From: CAYWRO01 sp964460345
GTDB lineage: Bacteria > Planctomycetota > Phycisphaerae > Phycisphaerales > UBA1924
NCBI GenBank assembly: GCA_964460345.1
Contig: CAYWRO010000006.1
Span: 1-64,000 of the forward strand
Reading direction: 5' to 3'
Length of the DNA: 64,000 nt
Under the pieces are notes generated by a model, which saw only the letters and a list, made by a program, of their open reading frames with translations, ran no database searches and was not told the DNA's origin. Shown one piece after another: positions 18,461-26,788 of this stretch; position 1 is the first letter of the stretch; every line of letters starts with the position of its first letter. A program made the translations under genes and the position numbers.

Positions 18461-19233
18461 CAAGCGATCAGATCCAACGCGACGAGCTCATCAGCCGGTA
18501 CGTGGACGGGCTGATGACGGAAGAGGAGCTGGCGTCGTTCCGCGCGCGGCTGTCGACGGATGCGGCGCTGCGGCGCGAATTGGTGCTGCAGGGGGAGATT
18601 GATGGGGCGTTGCAGCGGCGCTTGGTGCCGCCGAAGACGGTGGCGGTGGGGTCGCGGGTTACGGGTGAGGCGCCTGCGGCAGGGGAGTCGGGGGGTGTCA
18701 CAGGCGGGACGCCTGTGCCACGGGCGATCAGAGGTGGGACGTCGGTGCCACGGCTGCGGTGGGTGGGGATGGTGGCGGGGGCGGTGGCCGCGGCGATCGT
18801 GCTGGTTGTGGGGATCGATCTTGTCGGCGGGATGGTCGGGCCGCCGAATCCGGCGCGCGTGTTGTATGCGGCGAAGGAGAAGGATGGGTTCGCGCCCGAG
18901 TGGGTGAGTGAATCGGACGCGGCGTTCATCGAGTACGCCTCGATGATGTTCGGACAGCCGCTCGTGGCGAGGCCGACGGAACGGGCGCAGGTCGTCGGGT
19001 GGGACTACGTGCCGGGGTCGTGGAGTCCCACGGTGGGGTTGCTGGTGGCGAAGGTGGATGAGACCAACGTGCTGCTGGTGATCGAGCCGCCGGGGTGCGG
19101 CGGGAAGCGGCTGCGCGAGGGGGATGTCGGGCGCGGGCTGCAGGTGTTCTCGCGGCGTCTGGGCGCGGTGATGGTGCACGAGATCACGCCACTGGACGAG
19201 CCGGGGGCGCTGGGGTTGCTGCAGATTCCGTAA
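18457..19233 (+). CDS. Anti-sigma factor-like membrane protein
   Basis: A 258-residue protein with a short helical N-terminus of the anti-sigma/zinc-finger-like type (R-D-E-L-I-S-R-Y-V-D-G-L-M-T-E-E-E-L near 8-25, but without the Cys/His zinc ligands), a linker, one transmembrane helix (about 105-124), and an extracytoplasmic domain to residue 258 that is not recognised. The GTG start overlaps the sigma factor stop, which fixes the partnership. The linker near residues 80-95 is encoded by a hairpin repeat (18699-18717) and a degenerate second copy, giving T-P-V-P-R and T-S-V-P-R. Regulation by membrane sequestration of the sigma factor is inferred from order and topology. Confidence 0.8.
   Translation: MTSDQIQRDELISRYVDGLMTEEELASFRARLSTDAALRRELVLQGEIDGALQRRLVPPKTVAVGSRVTGEAPAAGESGGVTGGTPVPRAIRGGTSVPRLRWVGMVAGAVAAAIVLVVGIDLVGGMVGPPNPARVLYAAKEKDGFAPEWVSESDAAFIEYASMMFGQPLVARPTERAQVVGWDYVPGSWSPTVGLLVAKVDETNVLLVIEPPGCGGKRLREGDVGRGLQVFSRRLGAVMVHEITPLDEPGALGLLQIP
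18699..18717. repeat. Hairpin repeat inside the anti-sigma gene
   Basis: Perfect 8-bp inverted repeat CACAGGCG-GGA-CGCCTGTG followed by CCACGG, in frame within the linker of the anti-sigma protein. A diverged copy (GGTGGGACGTCGGTGCCACGG) follows immediately. Confidence 0.75.
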
Positions 19234-19266
19234 GGGGAGGCCGGCGAGAAGGCCAGTGGCGGTGAG

Positions 19267-19683
19267 TCAGGCCGGGTGACCCCCGACGGGGAACCAGGGG
19301 CGGCCCTCGGCGACCTGCCGGACGGCGCGGATGAGCTCTTCCGGAGACTCATGCTTGCCGACCCAACCCCACGCGCCGGCCTCGACGGCACGGTCGACGA
19401 GCTGGGTGTCGGAGTGGCCGCTGTACATGATCGCCGCGGCGTCGGGGAGGGCGTCGCGCATCTCCGCGATGGCCTGGAAGGGGTCCTTGCCGGGCATGGT
19501 GGCGTCGATGATGAGGACGTCCGGATGGAGGCGGGTTGACTCGCCCACGAGGTCGTCAGCGCTATCCAGAACGGCGACGCACTCGATGTCGGGCTCGGCG
19601 TCGAGGACGAGACGGATCACGGCGGCAACGTCGGGCATGTCGTCGACGCAGATGACTCTGATGGGCCGGCCGCGGGGGTCCAT
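19267..19683 (-). CDS. Single-domain response regulator
   Basis: A 138-residue CheY-like receiver: acidic pair D-D near 14-15, phosphate acceptor Asp in V-L-I-I-D-A-T-M-P-G-K (near 60), Ser/Thr position in Y-S-G-H-S, and conserved Lys in W-V-G-K-H-E-S (near 109). No output domain. It is encoded 48 bases downstream of the hybrid histidine kinase on the same strand, so that kinase or its own receiver is the likely phosphate donor. Confidence 0.92.
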   Translation of the reverse strand: MDPRGRPIRVICVDDMPDVAAVIRLVLDAEPDIECVAVLDSADDLVGESTRLHPDVLIIDATMPGKDPFQAIAEMRDALPDAAAIMYSGHSDTQLVDRAVEAGAWGWVGKHESPEELIRAVRQVAEGRPWFPVGGHPA

Positions 19684-19731
19684 GCCCAGATGGTACCTGA
19701 TTTATGAGGCGGCGGGCATGGGAAGACTCGG

Positions 19732-22482
19732 CTAGGTGGCCTGGAGCATGGTCTTTTCGAGCTTGTCGAGGTCGTAGGGCTTGGTGACGTGGGCGTCGAA
19801 GCCGGCCTGGAGGGCCCGCTCGATGTCGGTCTCGCGGCCGTAGCCGGTGAGGGCGATGATCCGCCCGGTGTAAGTGGAGGCCTGGTCGTGGTTTACGCCG
19901 CGGCCGGCACGGAGGCGGCGCGCGATCTCGTAGCCGTCGAGGCCTGGGAGGCCAATGTCGAGGAGGATGATGTCCGGGCGCCAACGGTGGGCGATCTGGA
20001 GGCCTTCATCGCCGGTGTAGGCGACCTCGACGATGTAACCCTTGGCGCGCAGGGCGCTTGCGAGCATCATCACCATGTCGATGTTGTCGTCGACGACGAG
20101 GACGCGGAGCCCCTCGGGTGGGGGCGCTGCGGTGTCCGGCTCGGGGTGGGGCTGCGGGGCGGGCGAGGGGGCTTCGATGAGCGGCAGGCGGACGGTGAAC
20201 TCGCTGCCGACGGTGGCGTCGGGCGGCGGGCTTTCGGCGGAGACGGAGCCGCCGTGGAGGTCGACGAGGCGGTGGACGAGGCTGAGGCCGATGCCGAGCC
20301 CGCCGGCGGCGCGGTCCATGGAGCGTTCGGCCTGGGTGAACAGGTCGAAGACGTAGGGGAGGAGCTTCCTGTCGATGCCGACGCCGTTGTCACGGATGCG
20401 GATTTGAACGGTGTCGTCGCCGGGGAGCGTTTCGCAGTAGACCTGGATGTGGCCGCCTTCATCGGTGTACTTGGCGGCGTTGTTGAGGAGGTTGATGAAG
20501 ACCTCTTCCATGCGCGTGGCGTCCGCGCGGGTCCAGAGGTTCTGGTCGCAGAGGTTGAGCGTGAGCGTGTGGCGGCGCTGATCGATGAGGGGTCTGACGG
20601 TCTCAACGGCGTGCTGCACGAGCTGGTTGACGTCGACGGCCTGGAGGTTGAGGCGGATGCGGCCGCTGATGACGCGCGAGACTTCGAGCAGGTCGCTGAG
20701 AAGCTGGGTGAGGTTTCCGACCTGGCGTTCGATGATTTCGCGCGCCTGGCGCTGGATGGGGTTCTCATCCTTCTGGTGGAGCTTGAGAAGGTGAACGGCG
20801 GAGCGGATCGGGGCGAGCGGGTTGCGCAGCTCGTGGCTGAGCATGGCGAGGAACTCGTCCTTGCGGCGCGATTCGGCGGCGAGGGCCTCGGTTTGCTGGA
20901 GGATCTTCTTTTCAAGCGCGATGCGGTCGGAGATGTCGCGCGCGATCTTGGACGCGCCGATGATGTTGCCGGCGTGGTCGCGGACGGGGGAGACGGTGAG
21001 AGAGACGTTGATGAGGCGGCCATCCTTGCGGCGGCGGACGGTCTCGTAGTGCTCGATGAGTCGACCTTCGCGGATGCACCCGAGGATGTAGTCTTCCTCG
21101 TCAAGGTGCTCTTCGGGGACGAGCAGGGTGATCGACTGGCCGATCATCTCCTCGGCGGTGTAGCCGAAGAGGTGCTCGGCGGCCTTGTTCCAGGTGTTGA
21201 CGATGCCGGTCAGGCTTTTGCTGACGATGGCGTCCTGAGAGGAACTGACGATGGCGGCAAGGTGTGCGGCATCGTCCTGAGCGAGCCTCGTTTCCGTCTG
21301 ATCGCGGAGGACCTTGGTGAAGCCGATGAGGTGGCCGTTCTCGTCGCGCAGGGCGGTGGTTGCGCCGCTGGCGTAGAAGCGCTGGCCGTTCTTGCGCTGC
21401 ATCCAGCGGTCGTTGCCGGCGACGCCGGTCTCGGCGGCGTTCTGCAGCTCCAGTTCGGGGACGCCGGCGCGGATGTCCTCGGGGGTGAAGATGGCTTCGG
21501 TGATGTCGGCGCCGATGAACTCGTCCTTGTCGAAGCCGAGGACACGCTTGACGCCTTCGTTCCACGTGACGGCGCGGCCGTCGGTGTCGGTGCGGAAGAT
21601 GGCGTGGTCCTTGACCTGCGTGACGAGCGTGCGGTAGGCCTCCTCGCTTTCCTCGAGCCGGCGCAGGGCGTCGCGGCGCTGGGTGACATCCTCGATGGAG
21701 AGGAGTATGAGGTTGGAGTTGTTGCCGGGCTTGATGACGCGGCGGGCGTTGAGCAGGAGAATGCGGCGGCCGATGGGGGGGAACTCGCGATCCAGCTCAA
21801 AGTCTTCGAAGGAGGCGTCCTGGGGCAGGACGGCTTCGAGAAGTTCGCGAAGGCGGGGGATGTCAAGCGCGCCGCCGGCGAGCTCGACGAGGCGGTGGCC
21901 AACGGTGGCTTCCGGGGTCTGCCGGAAGGCCTGGTAGAAGGCGCGGTTGGCCGAGACGATGCGCAGGTCGCGATCAAGGACGAGGAAAGGCTGCCGCTGG
22001 GTTTCGAGGATGTTGCGGACGTATTCGAGCTGATCGCGGACGTAGCGCTCCTGCTGGTAGCGCTCGGTGATGTCGCGGAAGATGAGCACCGCGCCGGCGA
22101 CCTCGCCGGCGGCGTTGCGGATGGGGGCGGCCGAATCGTCGATGTTGCGCTCGGACTGGTCGCGGGCGATGAGGACGGTGTGGTTGGCGAGGCCGACGAT
22201 GACGCCCTCGTGGAGGGCGCGGAGGGCGGGATTTTCGACGGTGGCGCGGGTGTCCTGGTTGACGATGTTGAAAACTTCGAGAAGCGGCCGACCGACGGCG
22301 TCTTCCAACGTCCAGCCGGTGAGGGCCTGGGCGACGTTGTTGAGAAAGGAGACGTTTCCCTCCTTATCCGTCGTAATGACGCCGTCGCCGATGCTTTCGA
22401 GCGTGACGCGCAACCAGTCCCTTGAGGCGAGAACGTCTGAGACGGATTCGTGGCGGGGGGCCTTGCGATCGGGCATGTGCAT
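19732..22482 (-). CDS. Hybrid sensor histidine kinase with four PAS domains and a receiver
   Basis: A 916-residue cytoplasmic kinase without transmembrane helices. Four PAS modules in order: about 20-140, 150-270, 280-400, 403-525. Then HisKA with F-L-A-M-L-S-H550-E-L-R-N-P, a HATPase domain (N box V-F-I-N-L-L-N-N-A-A-K near 661-671, G1 D-N-G-V-G-I near 698-703, G2 G-L-G-I-G-L-S near 728-734), and a C-terminal receiver with acidic pair at 798-799, acceptor D842 and Lys901. The PAS region could sense a soluble ligand, redox or light; nothing in the sequence decides which. It is followed by a stand-alone receiver gene, which would complete a phosphorelay. Confidence 0.95.
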   Translation of the reverse strand: MHMPDRKAPRHESVSDVLASRDWLRVTLESIGDGVITTDKEGNVSFLNNVAQALTGWTLEDAVGRPLLEVFNIVNQDTRATVENPALRALHEGVIVGLANHTVLIARDQSERNIDDSAAPIRNAAGEVAGAVLIFRDITERYQQERYVRDQLEYVRNILETQRQPFLVLDRDLRIVSANRAFYQAFRQTPEATVGHRLVELAGGALDIPRLRELLEAVLPQDASFEDFELDREFPPIGRRILLLNARRVIKPGNNSNLILLSIEDVTQRRDALRRLEESEEAYRTLVTQVKDHAIFRTDTDGRAVTWNEGVKRVLGFDKDEFIGADITEAIFTPEDIRAGVPELELQNAAETGVAGNDRWMQRKNGQRFYASGATTALRDENGHLIGFTKVLRDQTETRLAQDDAAHLAAIVSSSQDAIVSKSLTGIVNTWNKAAEHLFGYTAEEMIGQSITLLVPEEHLDEEDYILGCIREGRLIEHYETVRRRKDGRLINVSLTVSPVRDHAGNIIGASKIARDISDRIALEKKILQQTEALAAESRRKDEFLAMLSHELRNPLAPIRSAVHLLKLHQKDENPIQRQAREIIERQVGNLTQLLSDLLEVSRVISGRIRLNLQAVDVNQLVQHAVETVRPLIDQRRHTLTLNLCDQNLWTRADATRMEEVFINLLNNAAKYTDEGGHIQVYCETLPGDDTVQIRIRDNGVGIDRKLLPYVFDLFTQAERSMDRAAGGLGIGLSLVHRLVDLHGGSVSAESPPPDATVGSEFTVRLPLIEAPSPAPQPHPEPDTAAPPPEGLRVLVVDDNIDMVMMLASALRAKGYIVEVAYTGDEGLQIAHRWRPDIILLDIGLPGLDGYEIARRLRAGRGVNHDQASTYTGRIIALTGYGRETDIERALQAGFDAHVTKPYDLDKLEKTMLQAT

Positions 22483-22638
22483 TGATTCTACGTTCGGGGG
22501 GCCGGTGATGATCAGGTGATGGGGTGCTCGATGCCATGGGCATTGGCGCCCAGCCTGTTATCGATGCGGCAAGAGGGCGGAGGGCGGTGGTCGGAAGCGG
22601 CGCTGTTATGCTTCCGCGCCTGTGTGGAGGAGTGTGTG

Positions 22639-23829
22639 ATGTTGCCGACGGCGGCGCTGGAGTATGACCTGCCGGGAGAGTTGATCGCGATGCATCCGGC
22701 GTCGCCGCGGGATGCAGCGCGGCTGATGGTGGTGCGGCGGGGCGGGGGCGGGGCGACCGGTCTGGAGGGGGTTGAGCATCGCGTGGTGCGCGAGTTGCCG
22801 GAGATTTTGCGGGCCGGCGACCTGCTGGTGCGCAATGTGACGAAGGTTGTGCCGGCGCGGCTGCGCGGCGTGCGGCTGGACACGGGCGGCCGGATGGAGG
22901 GGTTGTACCTGGGGGAGGAGCGTGATGAGCGGGATCGCGGGGGGGCGCTGCTCTGGCGGGCGATGGTGAAGCTGCGGCGGCTGAAGGCGGGGGCGGTGGT
23001 CGAGCTGCACACGTGCGAGGGGGAGGCGAGCGGTGTGAAGCTGCGGCTGCTGGAGCGGGCGGGGGCGGGAGAGGGTGGCGAAGTGCACGAGGCGTCGTGG
23101 CGCGTGGAGGTGGATGCGGGTGAAGCGCCGGGGCTTCAGGGCGCGACGAGCCTGCAGATCCTGGAGCGCGTGGGGCTGACGCCGCTGCCGCCGTACATTC
23201 GCGCAGCGCGCAAGCAGGCGCACGAAGAGGCGAGCGAGGAGCGTGACCGGAGGGAGTATCAAACCGTTTTCGCCGATGAGCGCGATGCGGCGAGCGTGGC
23301 TGCGCCGACGGCGGGGCTGCACTTCACGCCGGAGCTCGATGCGCGCCTGCGCGAGCGGGGCGTGCGGTTTGCGAGCGTGACGCTGCACGTCGGGATGGGG
23401 ACCTTCAAGCCGGTGGAGACGGCGTTTGTCGAGCAGCACCCGATGCACGAGGAGTGGTGCGCGGCTCCCGCGGAGACGGGGCGGGCGATGCTGGAGGCGC
23501 GGGCACGCGGCGGGCGCATCATCGCCGTCGGCACGACGACAGCGCGGACGCTGGAATCGTTCTCCGGCCCCGAAGCGATCGCGGCGGGAGAGGGCGAAGG
23601 GGGGAAGCTGACGCGCATCCTGATCACGCCGGGGTACCGGTTCCGGAACGTCGATGCGCTGATGACGAACTTTCACCTGCCGCGGTCGACGCTGCTGGCG
23701 ATGGTCGCGGCGTTCCTTGGTGCGGATGAGGAGGCGGTGGAACGGCTCAAGGTGCTCTATGGGGAGGCGATTCGCGAGCGGTACCGGTTTTATTCCTTCG
23801 GCGATGCGATGCTGGTGCTCGACGCGTAG
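22639..23829 (+). CDS. queA: S-adenosylmethionine:tRNA ribosyltransferase-isomerase QueA
   Basis: QueA moves the ribosyl group of SAM onto preQ1 in the tRNA wobble position to make epoxyqueuosine. The 396-residue protein shows family blocks in order: Y-D-L-P-G-E-L-I-A near the start, L-V-R-N-V-T-K-V-V-P-A-R-L-R-G, L-P-P-Y-I-R, Y-Q-T-V-F-A, A-A-P-T-A-G-L-H-F-T, V-G-M-G-T-F-K-P-V, and F-R-N-V-D-A-L-M-T-N-F-H-L-P-R-S-T-L-L-M/A. GGAGGAG stands 8 bases before ATG 22639. It is slightly longer than E. coli QueA through Gly-rich insertions in the middle. Other queuosine genes are not in the window. Confidence 0.97.
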   Translation: MLPTAALEYDLPGELIAMHPASPRDAARLMVVRRGGGGATGLEGVEHRVVRELPEILRAGDLLVRNVTKVVPARLRGVRLDTGGRMEGLYLGEERDERDRGGALLWRAMVKLRRLKAGAVVELHTCEGEASGVKLRLLERAGAGEGGEVHEASWRVEVDAGEAPGLQGATSLQILERVGLTPLPPYIRAARKQAHEEASEERDRREYQTVFADERDAASVAAPTAGLHFTPELDARLRERGVRFASVTLHVGMGTFKPVETAFVEQHPMHEEWCAAPAETGRAMLEARARGGRIIAVGTTTARTLESFSGPEAIAAGEGEGGKLTRILITPGYRFRNVDALMTNFHLPRSTLLAMVAAFLGADEEAVERLKVLYGEAIRERYRFYSFGDAMLVLDA

Positions 23830-23879
23830 TTGCGTGCTGGGGGGAGCACCGGCTCGTTGCGGCCCGGTATGCTGGGGGG

Positions 23880-24518
23880 ATGGTGCTTGCCGTCTTTCTG
23901 GCTTCGGGGTTGGCGTTCGCCGCGGCGTGGTGGTGGGCGGGACGGCTCGCGTGGGGGGCGCGGGGGGCTCTGGAACGGTCGTGGTGGCGGCGGTGGGGGC
24001 CGGGCGTGGCGGCGCTGGCGTATCCGGCGTACCTGCTGGGCGCGTTGGCGCTGCGGCGCTGGTTTGACCGGGACATGCTGGGCGTTGATGCGGTGATTTG
24101 GGCGGTGTTCATCGTGTCGACTTTGCCGACGCTTGCGCTCGGCGCGCTGAGCGCGGCCGCTGCGCGCGGTGGCGGGGGGAGCGCGGGTGGCGCTGGGGCG
24201 TGGGCGGTGCTGGTTGGGTCCGTGGCGGCCGGCGTCATCGGGCCGTGGGCGTTTTACGCCTTTGAGAAGCGGACGCACGGGCCGTGGTACATCCAGAGCG
24301 AGGCGCTGGCGGCGCTGCTGTCGGTGTCGGTCGGCAGCGCTGCGTGGCTTGCATGCATGGTTGCGGGCGTTGCGATGTGGGGCATGCTCGCGCGGCGGCG
24401 GCGGATCGCGCTCAGGGGAATCGTGTGCGCAGCGTGCGGGTATGACGTGCGCGGGTTGGGAGCGGAGGCGCGGTGTCCGGAGTGCGGCGGGGCGGTGGGG
24501 GGAGTGACGAGTGCATAG
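23880..24518 (+). CDS. Membrane protein with C-terminal zinc ribbon
   Basis: A 212-residue protein with five or so hydrophobic helices (near 3-20, 42-58, 70-95, 110-128, 142-168) and a cytosolic C-terminus carrying C-A-A-C-G-Y-D-V-R-G-L then C-P-E-C-G-G, a four-cysteine zinc ribbon that is typical of planctomycetal proteins. No enzyme motif is seen. The gene lies 50 bases after queA on the same strand. Its stop codon falls inside an AGTGCAN heptamer array, so the original end of the protein may have been altered. Confidence 0.75.
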   Translation: MVLAVFLASGLAFAAAWWWAGRLAWGARGALERSWWRRWGPGVAALAYPAYLLGALALRRWFDRDMLGVDAVIWAVFIVSTLPTLALGALSAAAARGGGGSAGGAGAWAVLVGSVAAGVIGPWAFYAFEKRTHGPWYIQSEALAALLSVSVGSAAWLACMVAGVAMWGMLARRRRIALRGIVCAACGYDVRGLGAEARCPECGGAVGGVTSA

Positions 24519-24537
24519 TGCACAGTGCAGAGTGCAG
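24510..24537 (+). repeat. Heptamer tandem array (AGTGCAN x4)
   Basis: Four consecutive 7-base units AGTGCAT, AGTGCAC, AGTGCAG, AGTGCAG. The array contains the TAG stop of the preceding gene. The rest of the 275-base gap 24519-24793 holds hairpin repeat copy 2 and another heptamer array, and no gene. Confidence 0.85.
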
Positions 24538-24616
24538 AGGGTGGTTTACAGGGCGAAGAGGAGCGCGGCGCGCGCGGCGGTTGCGTGCGGGGAAACGCTG
24601 CGCGAGCTGCGCGCCA

Positions 24617-24651
24617 CACGGCTGCGCCGCGGAGTACCGCGTCGAGCCGTG
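24617..24651. repeat. 35-bp hairpin repeat, copy 2
   Basis: Differs from the copy at 16884-16918 at one position (T for G in the inner right arm), and both are followed by GCACCC. Here it is intergenic between the zinc-ribbon protein gene and the HAD gene. Confidence 0.88.
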
Positions 24652-24736
24652 GCACCCATACGCATTCAGACACTGAGCGTGCGCTCAAAGGCCCGTGCGG
24701 AGTACAGCTTTTGGCCTGGGCAGGCCACGTGTGGGA

Positions 24737-24764
24737 AGTGGAGAGTGGACGGTTGACAGTGGAT
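24737..24764 (+). repeat. Heptamer tandem array (AGTGGAN-like x4)
   Basis: Four 7-base units AGTGGAG, AGTGGAC, GGTTGAC, AGTGGAT, just after the stop of the minus-strand HAD gene. Confidence 0.75.
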
Positions 24765-24793
24765 CGGGGCGGGATCCGACCCGGCGGCGCCGG

Positions 24794-25600
24794 TCAGGGG
24801 GACAGGTGCTCGAGAATTTCCAGGACGCCGGCTGCCTGCGGGGATGGGGCGATGAAGTCGGCGGCGCGTTTGACCTCTTCGTGGGCGTTGGCGGGGCAGG
24901 CGAAGAAGCCGACGCGGTCGCGGATCGCCAGGTCCGACGGGGTGTCGCCGATGCCGGCGAGGCGCTCGCGCGGGACGTCGATGTGCGCGGCGAGGCGGTC
25001 GAGGCCGGTGGACTTGGAGATGTGCTTTAGGTCGCAGTTGATGTAGAACCACGTCATGCTGATGCGCAACGGCCAGTCATCGCCGCGTGCTTCGATGGTG
25101 CGCTCGACAAGCGGGCGGACCTCGCGGCGCAGGTAGTCGGGATCGGGGTGGTAGAGGGAGATCGACGCGGCCTTGCCCGGCTGAATGGAGACGCCGCGGG
25201 GAGCCAGCTCGCGGCGGACCCACGCCTCGACCTCGTGGACGGCGGCGATGTGCTCCGGCGTGATGGCGGGGTCCATCATGTATTCGTTGGCGCCGGGGTG
25301 ATAGAGCCAGACGCCGTTTTCACAGATGCAGGGGATCGTCGTGTTGTGGATGAGGCGGCACATCGCCTCGGCGAAAGGCTGCGGGCGGCCGGAGCAGAGC
25401 GTGATGGGAGGAAGGCGGGGCGCGTGCGCCTCGGCGGCGGCGAAGGCGCGCTCGTTGTGCGCGGCGATGCGCGCGAGATGCGCGATGTCGAAGGGCTCGG
25501 GCCCTTCCGGCGTGAGGCAGCCGTCGATGTCGGCGATGATGAGGTCGAAGGTGCGATCCGGGTGAGCTTGGGCAGGCATCGGCGATGGTAGGGTGCGCAT
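24794..25600 (-). CDS. HAD-superfamily hydrolase (Cof/SPP-like phosphatase)
   Basis: A 268-residue HAD phosphatase: motif I D-I-D-G-C-L-T-P-E-G near 22-31, motif II C-S-G-R-P near 69-73, Lys region and motif IV G-I-G-D-T-P-S-D-L-A-I near 216-226. The long cap between motifs II and III places it with Cof-type or sucrose/mannosyl-phosphoglycerate phosphatases; the substrate cannot be told. The first Asp of motif I is followed by I-D, as required. The ATG at 25600 lies only one base past a 14-bp hairpin and has no ribosome site; ATG 25579 is an alternative. Confidence 0.85.
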   Translation of the reverse strand: MRTLPSPMPAQAHPDRTFDLIIADIDGCLTPEGPEPFDIAHLARIAAHNERAFAAAEAHAPRLPPITLCSGRPQPFAEAMCRLIHNTTIPCICENGVWLYHPGANEYMMDPAITPEHIAAVHEVEAWVRRELAPRGVSIQPGKAASISLYHPDPDYLRREVRPLVERTIEARGDDWPLRISMTWFYINCDLKHISKSTGLDRLAAHIDVPRERLAGIGDTPSDLAIRDRVGFFACPANAHEEVKRAADFIAPSPQAAGVLEILEHLSP

Positions 25601-25601
25601 C

Positions 25602-25634
25602 GCCACGGCTTGCCCTGCGTGGGCAAGCCGTGGC
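25602..25634. repeat. 33-bp hairpin repeat with 14-bp stem
   Basis: Perfect arms GCCACGGCTTGCCC and GGGCAAGCCGTGGC with loop TGCGT. It shares CACGGCT/AGCCGTG arms with the 35-bp repeats. It lies between the CBS gene and the HAD gene and touches the HAD start. It may end transcripts of the CBS gene, although there is no T tract. Confidence 0.88.
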
Positions 25635-25678
25635 GCGTTTGGGTTTGGCGTGTTGTCGCCTGAAGGCGATGGCTGCGG

Positions 25679-26125
25679 TCAACTGCCGCGGGCCATCGGC
25701 CGGTTCGGCTGGGAGATGTCGCGGAGGACCTCGGCGGTGTCCTGTTCGGAGGCGTTGCGCGCGATGTCCGCCTGGGCGATGATGCCGCAGCAGCCGCCGC
25801 GGCTGTCGGTGACGGGGACGCGGCGGACCTGGTGCTCTTCCATCGCGCGGATGGCCTCGCGAACGTCGTCGTCTTCGCGGACGGACCGGATCGAGGTGGA
25901 CATGCAGTCACGCGCGGTCATGTTGCGGACATCGCGTTCGCTGGCGACGGCGCGGGTGACGATGTCGCGGTCGGTGACCATGCCGATGACCTTGTTGCTG
26001 TTGTCGTCGTCGACGACGGGGATGGCGCCGCAGTCGCACTCATCCATGAGGCGCGCGATCTCGGGGAGCGGCGTGTCGGCGGTGCAGCAGGCGACGTCGG
26101 TCGTCATGATCTCTTTGGTCTGCAT
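25679..26125 (-). CDS. CBS-domain pair protein
   Basis: A 148-residue protein made of two CBS domains (about 7-60 and 74-130), with G-A-I-P-V-V-D-D-D and G-M-V-T-D-R-D-I in the first and R-R-V-P-V-T-D and G-I-I-A-Q-A-D-I-A in the second. Such stand-alone pairs bind adenine nucleotides or SAM and regulate partners. AAGGAG stands 8 bases before the ATG. The membrane protein gene upstream ends 62 bases away on the same strand and may be co-transcribed. Confidence 0.92.
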   Translation of the reverse strand: MQTKEIMTTDVACCTADTPLPEIARLMDECDCGAIPVVDDDNSNKVIGMVTDRDIVTRAVASERDVRNMTARDCMSTSIRSVREDDDVREAIRAMEEHQVRRVPVTDSRGGCCGIIAQADIARNASEQDTAEVLRDISQPNRPMARGS

Positions 26126-26187
26126 GAGTGACTCCTTGTGAGGCTTGAGGGTGAGGTGTGCGGCTTGAGCGTTGGAGTTTGAGTGTG

Positions 26188-26703
26188 TCAGGCGTGGGCG
26201 TGTCGGCGCGACGGAGCGCGGCGGAGCGTTCGATGAAGCACGGGGCGTCGCCCCACGGCGTACACCGCGCCGACGACCGCGCCGAAGAGCAGGTGCATGA
26301 GCATGTACGTGATGACGGTGGGCGCGCCGAAACCGGCGAAGAGGTAATCCGGATCTTCAATGCGCTGCGGCACGAGCGGATGGAGCAGGCCGAGCCCCCA
26401 GACCATGGCGCCGGCGACGAGGATGTGCGGCAGGGCGATGATCATGCCCTGCCACCAGCTTGCGCCGTCCCAGCGCTCAAAGAGCGCGGCGTAAATGATG
26501 GCGAAGACGACGCCCATTGCCGAATGGATCGCAAAGCCGAGCGGCCACGTCCCCAGCGAAAGCTCACGCGTGAGCGCGGAGCCGAGGAAAAGACCGAGAT
26601 TCATCTCGGTGAGCCCGACCAGGCGGACGAGGGTGAGCAGTGCGACCATGGCGCTCGCGCCGACAAGGCCGGAGAGAATCGCCCAGGTCCATCGGATCCG
26701 CAT
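26188..26703 (-). CDS. Small integral membrane protein
   Basis: A 171-residue protein with four predicted transmembrane helices (about 5-28, 52-75, 83-104, 122-147) and an Arg/His-rich C-terminal tail. The pattern (helix, N-L-G-L-F-L-G-S loop, H-S-A-M-G-V-V-F-A-I-I-Y, then A-L-P-H) resembles the uncharacterised DUF1440/DUF2938-type membrane proteins. Function unknown. Confidence 0.75.
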   Translation of the reverse strand: MRIRWTWAILSGLVGASAMVALLTLVRLVGLTEMNLGLFLGSALTRELSLGTWPLGFAIHSAMGVVFAIIYAALFERWDGASWWQGMIIALPHILVAGAMVWGLGLLHPLVPQRIEDPDYLFAGFGAPTVITYMLMHLLFGAVVGAVYAVGRRPVLHRTLRRAPSRRHAHA

Positions 26704-26788
26704 GCCAGCATGCTACTGGCGCGCGCACGCGCGAATCCCTGGGACATGGTGCCCAGCTTCCGCCGCGATCCGCGCGCAAATCCAGCGC

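Noticed and set aside
19789..22425. 878-residue plus-strand ORF opposite the histidine kinase
   Set aside because: It is the antisense shadow of a well-defined kinase gene; its composition (Val/Glu/Asp/Gly-rich, no motifs) is what the complement of a GC-rich gene gives.
22483..22638. preQ1 riboswitch before queA
   Set aside because: No C-rich pseudoknot with an A-rich tail could be found; nothing supports it beyond the gene's pathway.
24510..24651. CRISPR array
   Set aside because: The arrays have 7-base units without spacers, and the hairpin repeats are single copies far apart.
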